Origin: an uncultured Candidatus Saccharibacteria bacterium
Lineage (GTDB): Bacteria; Patescibacteriota; Saccharimonadia; Saccharimonadales; Saccharimonadaceae
Assembly: GCA_946414465.1 (NCBI GenBank)
Contig: CAMKOP010000006.1
Span: 1-48,995 of the forward strand
Direction: 5' to 3'
DNA length: 48,995 nucleotides
The position numbers were made by a program, and so were the translations under genes. Positions 41,724 to 48,995 of the stretch are shown one piece after another. How positions within the stretch are numbered: position 1 is the stretch's first letter; every line of letters begins with the position of its first letter. The notes beneath the pieces are model-generated. The model was not told the origin of the DNA and ran no database searches. It saw only the letters and a list, made by a program, of their open reading frames with translations.

Positions 41724-42392
41724 ATGCAACCAACATTTTTTCAAAAACATCCACTCCTAAAAGATATCTTAAGTCTGGTTGGTTTTGTGGCAGCCATCAT
41801 TATTGGCACCCTACTTTTAAACACCTATGTTTATCGCTCTTACAACGTCGTCGGCGCCAGTATGGAAAACACCTTACACAATGACGACCGCGTAGTTGTC
41901 AATCGCGCCATCGTTTCCTGGGATCATTTTCTCGGCAAAGAATATATCCCTGAACGTGGACAAATTATAGTATTTGTTAATGAAGACGAAGAAGCCGTCA
42001 AGGCCTACAAAGAGCAAGGGGTCAAGAATCCTATGACCTGCACCGTCCCATCCGGAGTTAATGATCAATACATCATTAAGCGCGTCATCGCCTTTCCTGG
42101 TGAACGCGTAGTAGTCGAGCGAGGTAAGATGACAATCTATAACGACGAGCATCCCGATGGTTTTGTCTATGATGACGAGTGGCGTAAATCCGCAGACGAC
42201 GGCCCCAAACAGTATACTTCTGGCGAAGTTGATATGGTAGTACCAGAAGGCGAGTTATTCGTATCTGGCGATAACCGCGAAGGCTCCCATTCTTGGGACT
42301 CAAGAAATGGCCTTGGCACTATTCCATTTTGTCGTATCGTCGGCCCAGTCGTAATGAGATTATTCCCCTTTGATAAAATTCGCGGGTTTTAA
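41724..42392 (+). CDS. lepB: Signal peptidase I
   Basis: The 222-residue type I signal peptidase has one N-terminal membrane helix (about 15-36), the nucleophile Ser in VVGASMENTL (S46), the general-base Lys in YIIKRVIAFPGE (K119), and SGDNREGSHSWDSR (boxes D/E). It cleaves signal peptides on the outer face of the membrane. TATAAT (41712-41717) lies exactly six bases before the ATG. Its last bases overlap the convergent rmuC gene. Confidence 0.92.
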   Translation: MQPTFFQKHPLLKDILSLVGFVAAIIIGTLLLNTYVYRSYNVVGASMENTLHNDDRVVVNRAIVSWDHFLGKEYIPERGQIIVFVNEDEEAVKAYKEQGVKNPMTCTVPSGVNDQYIIKRVIAFPGERVVVERGKMTIYNDEHPDGFVYDDEWRKSADDGPKQYTSGEVDMVVPEGELFVSGDNREGSHSWDSRNGLGTIPFCRIVGPVVMRLFPFDKIRGF

Positions 42393-43510
42393 TTAATTTC
42401 ACCGATCAGCTTGATAGATTCAGACTCTGGCAATTCCTCTACGTCTTTTAGTTTTCTCTCAATTTGCCTTGAAGCAGTTTTAGCATCGTCGATTTTATTG
42501 GCTGATTCTTGGAGCTTCTTTTGTACTCCTTCTAGCAGATCACCAAACTTCCCAAATTGCGTCTTCACTGCTCCGAGTGTCTGCCACACATCCGCCGAAC
42601 GCTTCTCGATGGCAAGTGTCCGAAAACCCATCACTAGACCATTAAGCATTACCGGCAACGTCGAAGGTGAGGCAATGGTAATCTTATATTTCTTACGTAC
42701 CTCATCAGAAAGCCCCGGAATCCGGATAATCTCCGCATATAGTGACTCCGTCGGTACAAACATCACCCCAAACTCCGTCGTCACCGGCGGCTCCAAGTAT
42801 TTCGTAGAAATCTTCTTCGCTTGTTCTTTCACATCGGTCGCCAAAGCTTTTTGGTAAGTCGCAATCTCTGTTTTATTACCACTATCATACGCTGCGATTA
42901 GTCTAGAATAATTTTCCACCGGGAATTTCGAATCAATCGGGAGATAAACATTATCTTCCTTCCCTGGCATCTTAACCGCAAATTCCACCCGGTCGCTCGA
43001 ACCTGGCTTTGTCGCAATATTTTCCTCGTATTGTGATTTGTTTAACATATCTGCAATAATCGCACCGAGCTGAACTTCTCCATAAATCCCACGCGTTTTC
43101 ACACCTTCCATCACTTTCTTAAGATCACCCACTCCAGTCGCCAAATTTTTCATTTCACCAAGGCCTTGATAAACCTGCGTTAGCTGTGTCGAAATCGACT
43201 TAAAACTCTCATTAAACCTTTTCTCGACCGAAGCCTTCAGCTTCTCATCCACCGTCTCGCGCATTTCTTCTAATTTTTTCTCATTGCCAGTCTGGAGTCT
43301 TTCCAGATTCTCAGCAATTTCCTTACGGTTTTCACGAAAATTCCGGTCAATTGCAGGATTTATCTCTTTAACCTGCCCCTCCATCCGAATCAACCGCTCC
43401 TCCATCGACTTAAAATCCGCCGAGCCTTCCGCCCCCTTAGGTTTCTTAAACAAAACCACCAACAATAAAACTATTATTATTACCCCTATAATCATTAACG
43501 CTATATCCAT
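42389..43510 (-). CDS. rmuC: RmuC-type DNA recombination protein
   Basis: A 373-residue protein with an N-terminal membrane helix (about 3-21), a long coiled coil (about 30-130), and the RmuC nuclease-like core with YGEVQLGAIIADML, VEFAVKMPGKED and LPIDSKFPVENY. RmuC limits rearrangements at inverted repeats; it has a PD-(D/E)XK-related fold. TATGCTATAAT with a spacing of six bases to the ATG supports the start. Confidence 0.88.
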   Translation of the reverse strand: MDIALMIIGVIIIVLLLVVLFKKPKGAEGSADFKSMEERLIRMEGQVKEINPAIDRNFRENRKEIAENLERLQTGNEKKLEEMRETVDEKLKASVEKRFNESFKSISTQLTQVYQGLGEMKNLATGVGDLKKVMEGVKTRGIYGEVQLGAIIADMLNKSQYEENIATKPGSSDRVEFAVKMPGKEDNVYLPIDSKFPVENYSRLIAAYDSGNKTEIATYQKALATDVKEQAKKISTKYLEPPVTTEFGVMFVPTESLYAEIIRIPGLSDEVRKKYKITIASPSTLPVMLNGLVMGFRTLAIEKRSADVWQTLGAVKTQFGKFGDLLEGVQKKLQESANKIDDAKTASRQIERKLKDVEELPESESIKLIGEIN

Positions 43511-43559
43511 AAAAAAATTATAGCATATCCTACCGAAAATATGCTATAATAAACCTATT

Positions 43560-43635
43560 GCCGACTTAGCTCAGCTGGTAGAGCAACGGTTTTGTAAACC
43601 GTAGGTCGTCGGTTCAAACCCGACAGTCGGCTCCA
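43560..43635 (+). tRNA. tRNA-Thr (TGT)
   Basis: Plus-strand cloverleaf: acceptor GCCGACT/AGTCGGC, D arm GCTC/GAGC, anticodon stem ACGGT/ACCGT with loop TTTGTAA (anticodon TGT), T arm GTCGG TTCAAAC CCGAC, discriminator T and encoded CCA. TATGCTATAAT precedes it. Its last 13 bases are repeated 182 bp downstream. Confidence 0.95.
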
Positions 43636-43817
43636 GAAGAAGACAAATAACAATAGTACGACGCGAAAGCGTCGTAATTTAATTACGGATAGCTAAAAAT
43701 CAAGAACTTGTTCTTGTATTTTTAGATAGACGGAATTAAATAGAGCGTGATCTTATCACGCTCGTACTATTTTTTTTCCGGACCGGAAACAGACTGTACG
43801 AAGTACAGTCGGCTCCA
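43623..43817 (+). repeat. Nested-hairpin element flanked by a tRNA-Thr 3'-end duplication
   Basis: ACAGTCGGCTCCA occurs at 43623-43635 (tRNA end) and at 43805-43817. The 169 bp between them are almost all paired. AATAGTAC (43652-43659) pairs with GTACTATT (43764-43771). Inside this are an 8-bp stem with a GAAA loop (43657-43676), ATTTAATT/AATTAAAT (43677-43684 with 43734-43741) around a 15-bp hairpin (43693-43725), and a 9-bp hairpin (43743-43763). The closing stem runs into a T8 tract. Two further inverted repeats follow: TTCCGG/CCGGAA (43776-43788) and GACTGTAC/GTACAGTC (43792-43810). It could be a structured RNA with its own terminator or a tiny integrated DNA element. Confidence 0.7.
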
Positions 43818-43819
43818 TT

Positions 43820-44365
43820 TTAGTAATTTTGTGCTTTTATTTCAAAATACGCTTGCGGGTGATTACATACTGGACAAATCTCCGGCGCATCTTTACCAAT
43901 TACGATATGTCCACAGTTTCGGCACACCCAAATTGTATCGCCGTCGCGTGAAAAAACTTTTTTATCTTTCACATTAGAAAGCAATTTACGATATCTTTCT
44001 TCGTGCGACTTTTCAATCGCTGCTACACCTTCAAATTTTTCAGCTAATTCAGTAAAGCCTTCCTCGCGCGCCGTCTTTGCAAAATTTTCATACATATCCG
44101 TCCATTCATAATTCTCGCCATCAGCGGCCGCTTCTAGATTTACTTCCGTTGGCTCCACCTCGCCACCGTGAAGTTCCTTATACCACATCTTAGCGTGCTC
44201 TTTTTCATTCAGCGCCGTCTCCGCAAAAATTGCTGCAATTTGCTCATAACCATCTTTTTTCGCCTTCGACGCAAAATAATCATATTTATTGCGCGCCTCT
44301 GACTCACCAGCAAACGCCTTCTTTAAATTTTCTTCAGTCTTAGTCCCATCATATTTAGTTTTCAT
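43820..44365 (-). CDS. Rubrerythrin
   Basis: The 181-residue protein has a ferritin-like di-iron domain ([41 protein letters not shown]) and a C-terminal rubredoxin-like site (CRNCGH ... CPVCNH). It reduces hydrogen peroxide in anaerobes and microaerophiles. ATG 44365 is favoured because AAAGGAGG lies five bases upstream; the alternative start at 44380 would include this RBS. It is downstream of the SDR gene by ~25 bp and may share its transcript. Confidence 0.92.
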   Translation of the reverse strand: MKTKYDGTKTEENLKKAFAGESEARNKYDYFASKAKKDGYEQIAAIFAETALNEKEHAKMWYKELHGGEVEPTEVNLEAAADGENYEWTDMYENFAKTAREEGFTELAEKFEGVAAIEKSHEERYRKLLSNVKDKKVFSRDGDTIWVCRNCGHIVIGKDAPEICPVCNHPQAYFEIKAQNY

Positions 44366-44389
44366 TTTTCCTCCTTTCAAATAAAAATA

Positions 44390-45151
44390 TTAAATTGCCG
44401 TATAGCCACCATCTACCGGCATAATTAAACCAGTCACATACGAGGCTTCTTTCGACGCCAAGAACACCACTGCCGCATCCAATTCGCCTGGCTTACCGTA
44501 GCGCTCCATCGGCACGTGAGTCTTAGCAAACTCTTGAAACCTAGGTGTATCAAGCACTGCCTTAGTAAGCTCTGTCTCAAAATATCCCGGGCAAATCGCA
44601 TTACAAGTAATACCAGAAGTCGCAAGCTCCGCCGCCACGGCCCGCGTGAAATTCACCACCGCACCCTTACTTGCGTGATACGCCACCGTATGAATTTCGG
44701 TGTTCCCCACCAACCCATACATTGACGCAATATTAATAATCCGCCCATAATGGTTCTTCTTCATAATATTTGCAAACGCTCTCGTCATCTTAAACACCGA
44801 AGTCTCATCCGTCGCAATAGTAAAGTCCCACTCTTCATCTGTCATCTCAAGCACACCTTTATCCTTAGACGAGCCGGCACAATTTAGCAAAATATCAACC
44901 TTCTTAAAATGTTTCTCCGTCTCCGCCGCCACATTATTGATGTCATCCGTCGAAGTCACATCGCATTTAATTGCAAGCACATCCTTGGCGCCCGCCTCAA
45001 TCAATTTCGGCTTAAACTCCTCGAGTCTCTCAATCCTTCTTGCCAAAATCACTAAAGATGCCCCTTGCCTAGCCAACGCCAAAGCCATTTGCTGCCCTAG
45101 CCCCGATGAAGCACCAGACACTACTGCTACGCATCCCTTAAGTTCAAACAT
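44390..45151 (-). CDS. SDR-family oxidoreductase (FabG-like)
   Basis: A 253-residue classical short-chain dehydrogenase with the cofactor motif SGASSGLGQ, NCAG, the catalytic Ser in INIASMYG and the YxxxK in YHASKGAVVN. The C-terminal GYFETELT and VDGGYTAI are usual for the family. RR after the first strand pair (LARRIER) suggests NADPH use. Close homologues act as 3-oxoacyl-ACP reductases or sugar-acid dehydrogenases; the substrate cannot be set from sequence. AGAAAGGAG precedes the ATG. Confidence 0.85.
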   Translation of the reverse strand: MFELKGCVAVVSGASSGLGQQMALALARQGASLVILARRIERLEEFKPKLIEAGAKDVLAIKCDVTSTDDINNVAAETEKHFKKVDILLNCAGSSKDKGVLEMTDEEWDFTIATDETSVFKMTRAFANIMKKNHYGRIINIASMYGLVGNTEIHTVAYHASKGAVVNFTRAVAAELATSGITCNAICPGYFETELTKAVLDTPRFQEFAKTHVPMERYGKPGELDAAVVFLASKEASYVTGLIMPVDGGYTAI

Positions 45152-45203
45152 ATTATCTCCTTTCTTCTTCTAATTATAGCAATAAATATGCTAAAATAAA
45201 ACT

Positions 45204-45866
45204 ATGGAAAAATCTCGTAGCAAAACTATTGTGAATGCTGGCTATCTGTTTATTTTGATCAACTTCTTACTGGCTGTTTTTAATCTACTGGTCGGATTTT
45301 TGTCAAACTCACTCGCTATCGCTTCTGACGCCATTCATAGCCTGACCGATTCTGTCTCCGGTTTTCTTATCATTATCAGTGAAAAATTAGCCAACCACAA
45401 AAAACTCAAAAACCACCGTGTCAAAATAGAGCGCATAACCACTATCGTCATCGCACTTATCATCATTGCCGTTGGCGTCGAAATCATCATCGCCTCAATC
45501 AAAAACATCATTACGCCAGAAGAAGTCGACTATTCCATCCCAACCATCATCGTAGTCATTGCCTCTGTCGCGACCAAATACCTACTCGCCAGATACTTAA
45601 AGACCACCGGCAAAGCCATCAAATCAAATGTACTAATTGCCTCCGGCGCCGAAACCTTAAATGACACCTGGATTTCCGTCGCCGTCTTAGTTTCCGCCTT
45701 AATCTACGTAATATTTAAAGTCGACATTAGCTCCTACATCAGCCTAGCCATTTCTCTTGTCATTGTCAAAGTTGGTCTAGAATTCATCTTCCCGCACTTA
45801 ACCCACCATCACCACCATCATCTTGAACAAAACCCTGACCACGACCATTGCGGCAAAAATAATTAA
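45204..45866 (+). CDS. Cation diffusion facilitator family transporter, short form with His-rich tail
   Basis: The 220-residue protein contains the CDF transmembrane core with the metal-site motif SLAIASDAIHSLTDS in helix 2 and SGAETLNDTWIS in helix 5. The cytoplasmic C-terminal domain of ordinary CDF proteins is absent and is replaced by a His-rich tail (HLTHHHHHHLEQ...DHDHCGK), likely a metal-binding segment. It should export Zn, Fe or Mn. TATGCTAAAAT lies six bases before the ATG. Confidence 0.87.
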   Translation: MEKSRSKTIVNAGYLFILINFLLAVFNLLVGFLSNSLAIASDAIHSLTDSVSGFLIIISEKLANHKKLKNHRVKIERITTIVIALIIIAVGVEIIIASIKNIITPEEVDYSIPTIIVVIASVATKYLLARYLKTTGKAIKSNVLIASGAETLNDTWISVAVLVSALIYVIFKVDISSYISLAISLVIVKVGLEFIFPHLTHHHHHHLEQNPDHDHCGKNN

Positions 45867-45877
45867 AATCACAAAAA

Positions 45878-45953
45878 TGGAGCCGCGAACCGGGTTTGAA
45901 CCGGTGACCTCATCCTTACCATGGATGCGCTCTACCAACTGAGCTATCGCGGC
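45878..45953 (-). tRNA. tRNA-Thr (GGT)
   Basis: Minus-strand cloverleaf: acceptor GCCGCGA/TCGCGGC, D arm GCTC/GAGC, anticodon stem CATCC/GGATG with loop ATGGTAA (anticodon GGT), T arm ACCGG TTCAAAC CCGGT, discriminator T and encoded CCA. It lies just after the CDF gene on the other strand. Confidence 0.95.
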
Positions 45954-45982
45954 ACCTACGACTATTATATCACACTTCTTTA

Positions 45983-46669
45983 TTATTCTTCCGGATTTTC
46001 GCCATCTTTTATTATCCGCACAATATCTTTACCATCCTTAATAGTTCCTCTAATGTTATCTCTTGTCAAAGCCGAAATCACCTCAATAATTCCGGCCACC
46101 GTAGTAATCACGCCCATTATAATATATCCAGGTATATCAATTGAATCCGACACAATAATAAAATACGGCCCGATAATCAGTTCGAGTACCATCAATACCA
46201 ACATAAATTTCCAACGGAAATCCTTATTCTCGCGATTCTTGTAAGTATTAATCGCACCAAGCACACCATTTAGTGTCGTAAACCCACCCGCCATCAAATT
46301 CAAAATCTTATTTGTAAAGCCTTCGTTAGATAATAAAAACACTCCAAGACCCGCTACTAGCATATAAAGCAAAGTCTCCGCAAACTGCGAAAGCAACACT
46401 TTTCTCCCGGCGATTTTTTCTTCACGGCTATCATCAAAAATTCTATCAAAATTCGCCTTCATATAGCCAAACCGATACACCGCCCAAAGTGACAGAATAG
46501 TCCCAAGCGAAGTAATCAGTATAGGCAAAGATTTCGTATCATTTCCTTTACCATTTAACGCCGCAATAAACATCATCACACCCGCAAATAGCATCATAAT
46601 CGACGAAGCGATTTTGTTTTTTAAGAATATTTTATATGCACTAAATCCGCGCTTGACTAACTTATTCAT
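45983..46669 (-). CDS. Multi-pass membrane protein (HdeD/DUF308-like, tentative)
   Basis: The 228-residue protein has six predicted membrane helices arranged in pairs with glycine-rich turns (LMAGGFTTLNGVLGAIN, DSIDIPGYIIMGVITTVAG), which recalls HdeD/DUF308 proteins. That assignment is weak. The tail is charged (IKDGKDIVRIIKDGENPEE). TGTGCTAAAAT is spaced six bases from ATG 46669. A terminator hairpin for the preceding surface-protein fragment lies directly upstream. Confidence 0.65.
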   Translation of the reverse strand: MNKLVKRGFSAYKIFLKNKIASSIMMLFAGVMMFIAALNGKGNDTKSLPILITSLGTILSLWAVYRFGYMKANFDRIFDDSREEKIAGRKVLLSQFAETLLYMLVAGLGVFLLSNEGFTNKILNLMAGGFTTLNGVLGAINTYKNRENKDFRWKFMLVLMVLELIIGPYFIIVSDSIDIPGYIIMGVITTVAGIIEVISALTRDNIRGTIKDGKDIVRIIKDGENPEE

Positions 46670-46681
46670 AATACCATTTTA

Positions 46682-46712
46682 GCACAAAAATAGCACCCGT
46701 GTATGGTGCTAT
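46682..46712 (-). terminator. Intrinsic terminator
   Basis: On the minus strand ATAGCACC and GGTGCTAT form an 8-bp stem with a 7-nt loop, followed by TTTTTG. It lies just downstream of the decayed surface-protein reading frame and just before the promoter of the 45983-46669 gene. Confidence 0.65.
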
Positions 46713-46723
46713 TAATTATGAGA

Positions 46724-46858
46724 TTATTTATTTCGCTTAATTGCTACATAGGCAAAACTAATCAACGAGCAAATCACTACAGCTACAAGTCCAGTTGCTA
46801 CCGCACCGCCAGTTACACCAGTAAAAACACCAGTGTCAGCCGCAGCTGGCTCATTAAA
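46724..46858 (-). pseudogene. Remnant C-terminal sorting signal of a surface protein
   Basis: An open stretch of ~44 codons ends KRNK-stop and reads EPAAADTGVFTG, then a hydrophobic helix (AVATGLVAVVICSLISFAYVAI) and a basic tail. This is the layout of a sortase-type sorting signal. There is a stop immediately upstream in frame (46859-46861) and no start codon, so it is the tail of a deleted gene. It hints that the sortase at 7597-8088 recognises a PxxADTG-like motif. Confidence 0.6.
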
Positions 46859-46881
46859 TTATATTTGTAAACATTTTTATT

Positions 46882-46903
46882 AAAAAAGCCCCCACAGGGG
46901 GGC
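46882..46903 (-). terminator. Intrinsic terminator after the 85-residue gene
   Basis: GCCCCC and GGGGGC form a G+C-rich stem with a 3-4-nt loop; reading on the minus strand the stem is followed by TTTTTTA. It ends the transcript of the gene at 46917-47174. Confidence 0.8.
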
Positions 46904-46916
46904 AAGGGGAAAAATT

Positions 46917-47174
46917 CTAGCGTACCTTTACGGCACGCGCCATAATGATTTTAGATGCAGCAAGCATCTCATTATCGGTCTTGATGAGTCCTGCCGGAAT
47001 TCCGGCCGCTATCAGCATTTTCCGCAGTTCATTCTTCTCCTCTTCATGAGTAAACTCAGGTTCGGTCGCAAAACGCGAAAACAGTTTCGAAGCACCGACG
47101 CCTCTCACAAAACGCTGATAAAACTCTTCCTTTTTCAGTCCATTAATAAAGTTCAATAATTCCGTGTATTTCAT
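46917..47174 (-). CDS. Hypothetical 85-residue protein
   Basis: A small, charged helical protein (MKYTELLNFINGLKKEEFYQRFVRGVGASKLFSRF...) with no family I recognise. It has one of the best promoters in the window and a dedicated terminator, so it is a monocistronic, well-expressed gene. Its ribosome-binding site is a run of eight G residues (47180-47187) five bases before the ATG, which is unusual and could vary in length. Confidence 0.7.
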   Translation of the reverse strand: MKYTELLNFINGLKKEEFYQRFVRGVGASKLFSRFATEPEFTHEEEKNELRKMLIAAGIPAGLIKTDNEMLAASKIIMARAVKVR

Positions 47175-47217
47175 ATTGTCCCCCCCCTAAACACAAAAAT
47201 ACGAGTTACATAACCTT

Positions 47218-47246
47218 ATTATAGCACATATTGATAAAAATGTCAA
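47218..47246 (-). promoter_or_regulatory. Near-consensus sigma-70-type promoter
   Basis: On the minus strand TTGACA (47241-47246), a 17-bp spacer ending TGTGC, and TATAAT (47218-47223). It drives the 85-residue gene with a ~35-nt leader. The -35 overlaps the 3' end of the upstream gene. Confidence 0.8.
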
Positions 47247-48058
47247 TGGTATTTGTTATTTCTTTCCTGTTCCTTCTCCATCTCGTCGATTTCGTAAGCA
47301 AATGCAATAGCATAATACTCTTCCACGACATCTCGGTCGTATCGCATACGTGTAGCCATAGCCGGAGTTTGATTTTTGTTTTCACTTGTCCAGAAATCAC
47401 GTGGCGTAAATCGTCGAGTTTTGTATTTAGAAGAAAGTGCATTAAGACCGTTTAAATGCTTTATCACGTTATTATGAGACCTCTCCCTCGCTTTATTATA
47501 ATAATCTGCATCCTCCTTTTGCCAACCACCATTTCTCACGTCTACATATTTATAAGCTAAATGGTCGAGCACCGAACGACGAAAACCCCTGGCATATTCT
47601 AAGTCCTTATCCTTGTCCGGCTCATTAGATTCTCGAATGGCCTTTAAAAGCGCGTCGCTTCGCTTATCATAGTATTCCCCAGCCTGGGCTTCGATAGTCT
47701 GATAAAGTTCCTCTTCCTTAAAATAAGCAACAATCGGCTCCTCAAGCTCTGCGGCTTTTACCATCGTGTCACCAGTATTCTGTCTATTAGTCTGGTGCAC
47801 TTTCTCTTCCATATTTTGCCACATATCACGATAATCGTCCTCCCAACGCTCGAATTCCTTTTGAGGCACGTGTTTTTCACCATTGTCGTTGGAGCGCTTG
47901 AGGCGCATAGCAAAATCAACCTGAATATCACAAACTTCCTTAGCAAAACGTTTCGCCATCGATTCTGGACTCTTATGTAAAGGCTCAGCCTCACTTCTTA
48001 AACTATCCCACGCACTAGAATTAGTATTAGAATTAGTTATTAATTTTTCACCAGTCAT
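47243..48058 (-). CDS. Hypothetical 271-residue cytoplasmic protein
   Basis: The protein is highly charged and helical, with no membrane segment and no motif I recognise. Notable features are a Ser/Asn-rich N-terminus (LITNSNTNSSAWDS), a central acidic helix (EEEELYQTIEAQAGEYYDKR-like) and a C-terminal MATRMRYDRDVVEEYYAIAFAYEIDEMEKEQE. GATAAT lies eight bases before ATG 48058, a near-leaderless start. Probably a lineage-specific gene. The 96 bp beyond its start (48059-48154) hold its promoter and nothing else that I can identify. Confidence 0.65.
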   Translation of the reverse strand: MTGEKLITNSNTNSSAWDSLRSEAEPLHKSPESMAKRFAKEVCDIQVDFAMRLKRSNDNGEKHVPQKEFERWEDDYRDMWQNMEEKVHQTNRQNTGDTMVKAAELEEPIVAYFKEEELYQTIEAQAGEYYDKRSDALLKAIRESNEPDKDKDLEYARGFRRSVLDHLAYKYVDVRNGGWQKEDADYYNKARERSHNNVIKHLNGLNALSSKYKTRRFTPRDFWTSENKNQTPAMATRMRYDRDVVEEYYAIAFAYEIDEMEKEQERNNKYH

Positions 48059-48154
48059 AAATATATATTATCATATTAACTTGCCATCACAAAACTTGAC
48101 AATTCAATTAAAAAACATTGTTACCCGGGGTTTAAGAAGGCGGAAATTAGATAA

Positions 48155-48995
48155 CTACTGTGATATACAGCGGACGCTAAACCCGTAGTTCCTATTGCTG
48201 TAGTTAGTACCTGGGTAGACTTTGCTACTGTGCAAGAACAGAGTGTAAGCGATGTCCCTATTGTGCGCTGAGCTAGACCAGTAGTCGCCGTATGAACCGC
48301 GAAAGTAGGCGGACGAGCCATTGAAGTAGCCGGAATAGACAAAGTTGTTAGGGAAGGTCCTAAATAGATTAGAATAGTTAGAGCCATTATAATATGCATA
48401 CCCACCACTTGGCGTGTTCTCATAGGCTGTTGTACCTACTAGTGTATAACCTAGATTATAGAAGTCACGGTAGGTGGAAGGGTCATTTGTCACGTTTACA
48501 CCGCTAGTGTTGCCCTCTGCGTAGGCCAGTCCACCTTGTGGAAGATGCCAACCGGTTGGACAAAGGTCACCATCTACATCACCAGAGAATTTACTATAAG
48601 TACCATTACCAGCAGTGGCAGAGTACCAGTTGTAGTAGTTGCCATAACCATACCATTGGGCAGTAACAGTATTAGTGTTGTAACCTGGAATAAGGTCGGT
48701 GTTTGAAGCATTCTTGCCGCCGTAGTTAGTATTATTAGTATTTAGCTTAGCTTGGTCAAGGCAGTTGGCGTTGTTACTATAACACCAAGAATCACTAGTG
48801 GAAGCAAGATGGTTTGCAGTAGTACCATTAGCATAATCTATTATGAGATTAACTGTGCCATTGGTGTTTAGCGGGTTATTAGTATTAGAAGTAGTTATGG
48901 CGGTAGTTACTGTGTTACCGTTGTCATTATGCGTATCAGCAAGTCTTAAGTTTTCTGTCATCCAGCATTTACCGTCAGCGAGTCTGGCTACAGTA
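48155..48995 (-). CDS. FISUMP-domain surface protein (5' end outside window)
   Basis: The frame is open through the right edge of the window (TVARLADGKCWMTENLRLADT before the first Met seen, 48961), so the N-terminus is missing. The visible ~280 residues are one FISUMP domain: WMTENLRL, YNWYSATAGNGT, CPTGWHLPQGG, FVYSGYF, YWSSSA and GFSVRC near the end. It is a paralogue of the protein at 3-1322, with strong DNA similarity in the conserved core (for example CCTAACAACTTTGT) and strong divergence in the 3' ~170 bp. No anchor follows the domain. Probable surface adhesin. Confidence 0.85.
   Translation of the reverse strand, partial: TVARLADGKCWMTENLRLADTHNDNGNTVTTAITTSNTNNPLNTNGTVNLIIDYANGTTANHLASTSDSWCYSNNANCLDQAKLNTNNTNYGGKNASNTDLIPGYNTNTVTAQWYGYGNYYNWYSATAGNGTYSKFSGDVDGDLCPTGWHLPQGGLAYAEGNTSGVNVTNDPSTYRDFYNLGYTLVGTTAYENTPSGGYAYYNGSNYSNLFRTFPNNFVYSGYFNGSSAYFRGSYGDYWSSSAHNRDIAYTLFLHSSKVYPGTNYSNRNYGFSVRCISQ

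Noticed and set aside
46682..46903. A full small secreted protein gene between the terminators
   Set aside because: The frame has an in-frame stop directly upstream of the sorting signal and no start codon, so it is a remnant.
48121..48423. 100-codon minus-strand frame overlapping the right FISUMP gene
   Set aside because: It is a different frame of the FISUMP 3' region with low-complexity Thr-rich content and no RBS; the FISUMP frame is clearly the real one.
1..48995. Alternative genetic code (UGA = Gly) as in SR1/Gracilibacteria
   Set aside because: Several genes end in TGA in compact, overlapping contexts (for example 1322, iscU/gpsA, small ORFs), and no core gene is interrupted by in-frame TGA.

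Overview
The window looks like chromosome of a small-genome Patescibacteria/CPR bacterium, most likely a Candidatus Saccharibacteria (TM7) lineage from an anaerobic, host-associated habitat. The pointers are FISUMP-domain surface proteins at both ends, short compact versions of core enzymes (GpsA, PrmC, RF1), many overlapping genes, an oxygen-sensitive-type NrdD/NrdG pair plus rubrerythrin, and TGA used as a normal stop (so not the SR1/Gracilibacteria code). Phylum assignment is inference from gene content, not from a marker-gene tree. A recurring extended -10 element (TRTGYTATAAT) lies exactly 6 nt before the ATG of many first genes, which implies leaderless mRNAs.

Layout. 1-10 kb: the 3' end of a FISUMP surface protein, a membrane protein coupled to a CAP-domain protein, a beta-lactamase-fold hydrolase, a CapA-type phosphatase, a GH97 glucosidase, a sortase, a YgjP-type metallopeptidase, a P-loop kinase and a NodB deacetylase (envelope and surface functions). 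10.23-22.76 kb: an integrated island in the 3' end of tRNA-Trp, bounded by 15-bp near-identical att-like repeats. Its mobility/replication half holds a large serine integrase, a Rep-like protein, two previously overlooked small ORFs and an excisionase-like HTH. Its cargo half holds three large DNA-processing proteins: a Pif1-helicase/YqaJ-nuclease/NUMOD fusion, a zinc-ribbon-repeat/Vsr-like nuclease, and a UvrD-type helicase with an embedded nuclease-like segment. The cargo looks like an uncharacterised defence module.

22.9-25.8 kb: glycogen/maltodextrin genes (GT4/5 glycosyltransferase, GH57), bL33 and a small zinc-finger protein. 25.9-35 kb: minus-strand operons with a UvrD-nuclease helicase, gpsA, Fe-S assembly (iscU, nifS), an anchored Ig-like protein, and nrdD-nrdG behind a promoter with a pair of NrdR boxes. 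35.2-37.8 kb: a second, small insertion beside tRNA-Val carrying a paralogue of the zinc-ribbon/Vsr nuclease and a protein with an ADP-ribosyltransferase-like R-S-ExE pattern. 37.9-48 kb: core genes (prfA, prmC, htrA, lepB, rmuC, rubrerythrin, an SDR, a CDF transporter) and two tRNA-Thr genes. One tRNA-Thr is followed by a ~180-bp stretch of nested hairpins flanked by a 13-bp duplication of the tRNA 3' end. The window closes with a decayed surface-protein sorting signal, two unknown genes and a second FISUMP surface protein running off the end.

The strongest candidates for something new are the island cargo with its paralogue next to the ART-like gene, the integrase whose C-terminus is swapped by integration, and the hairpin-rich element at tRNA-Thr.
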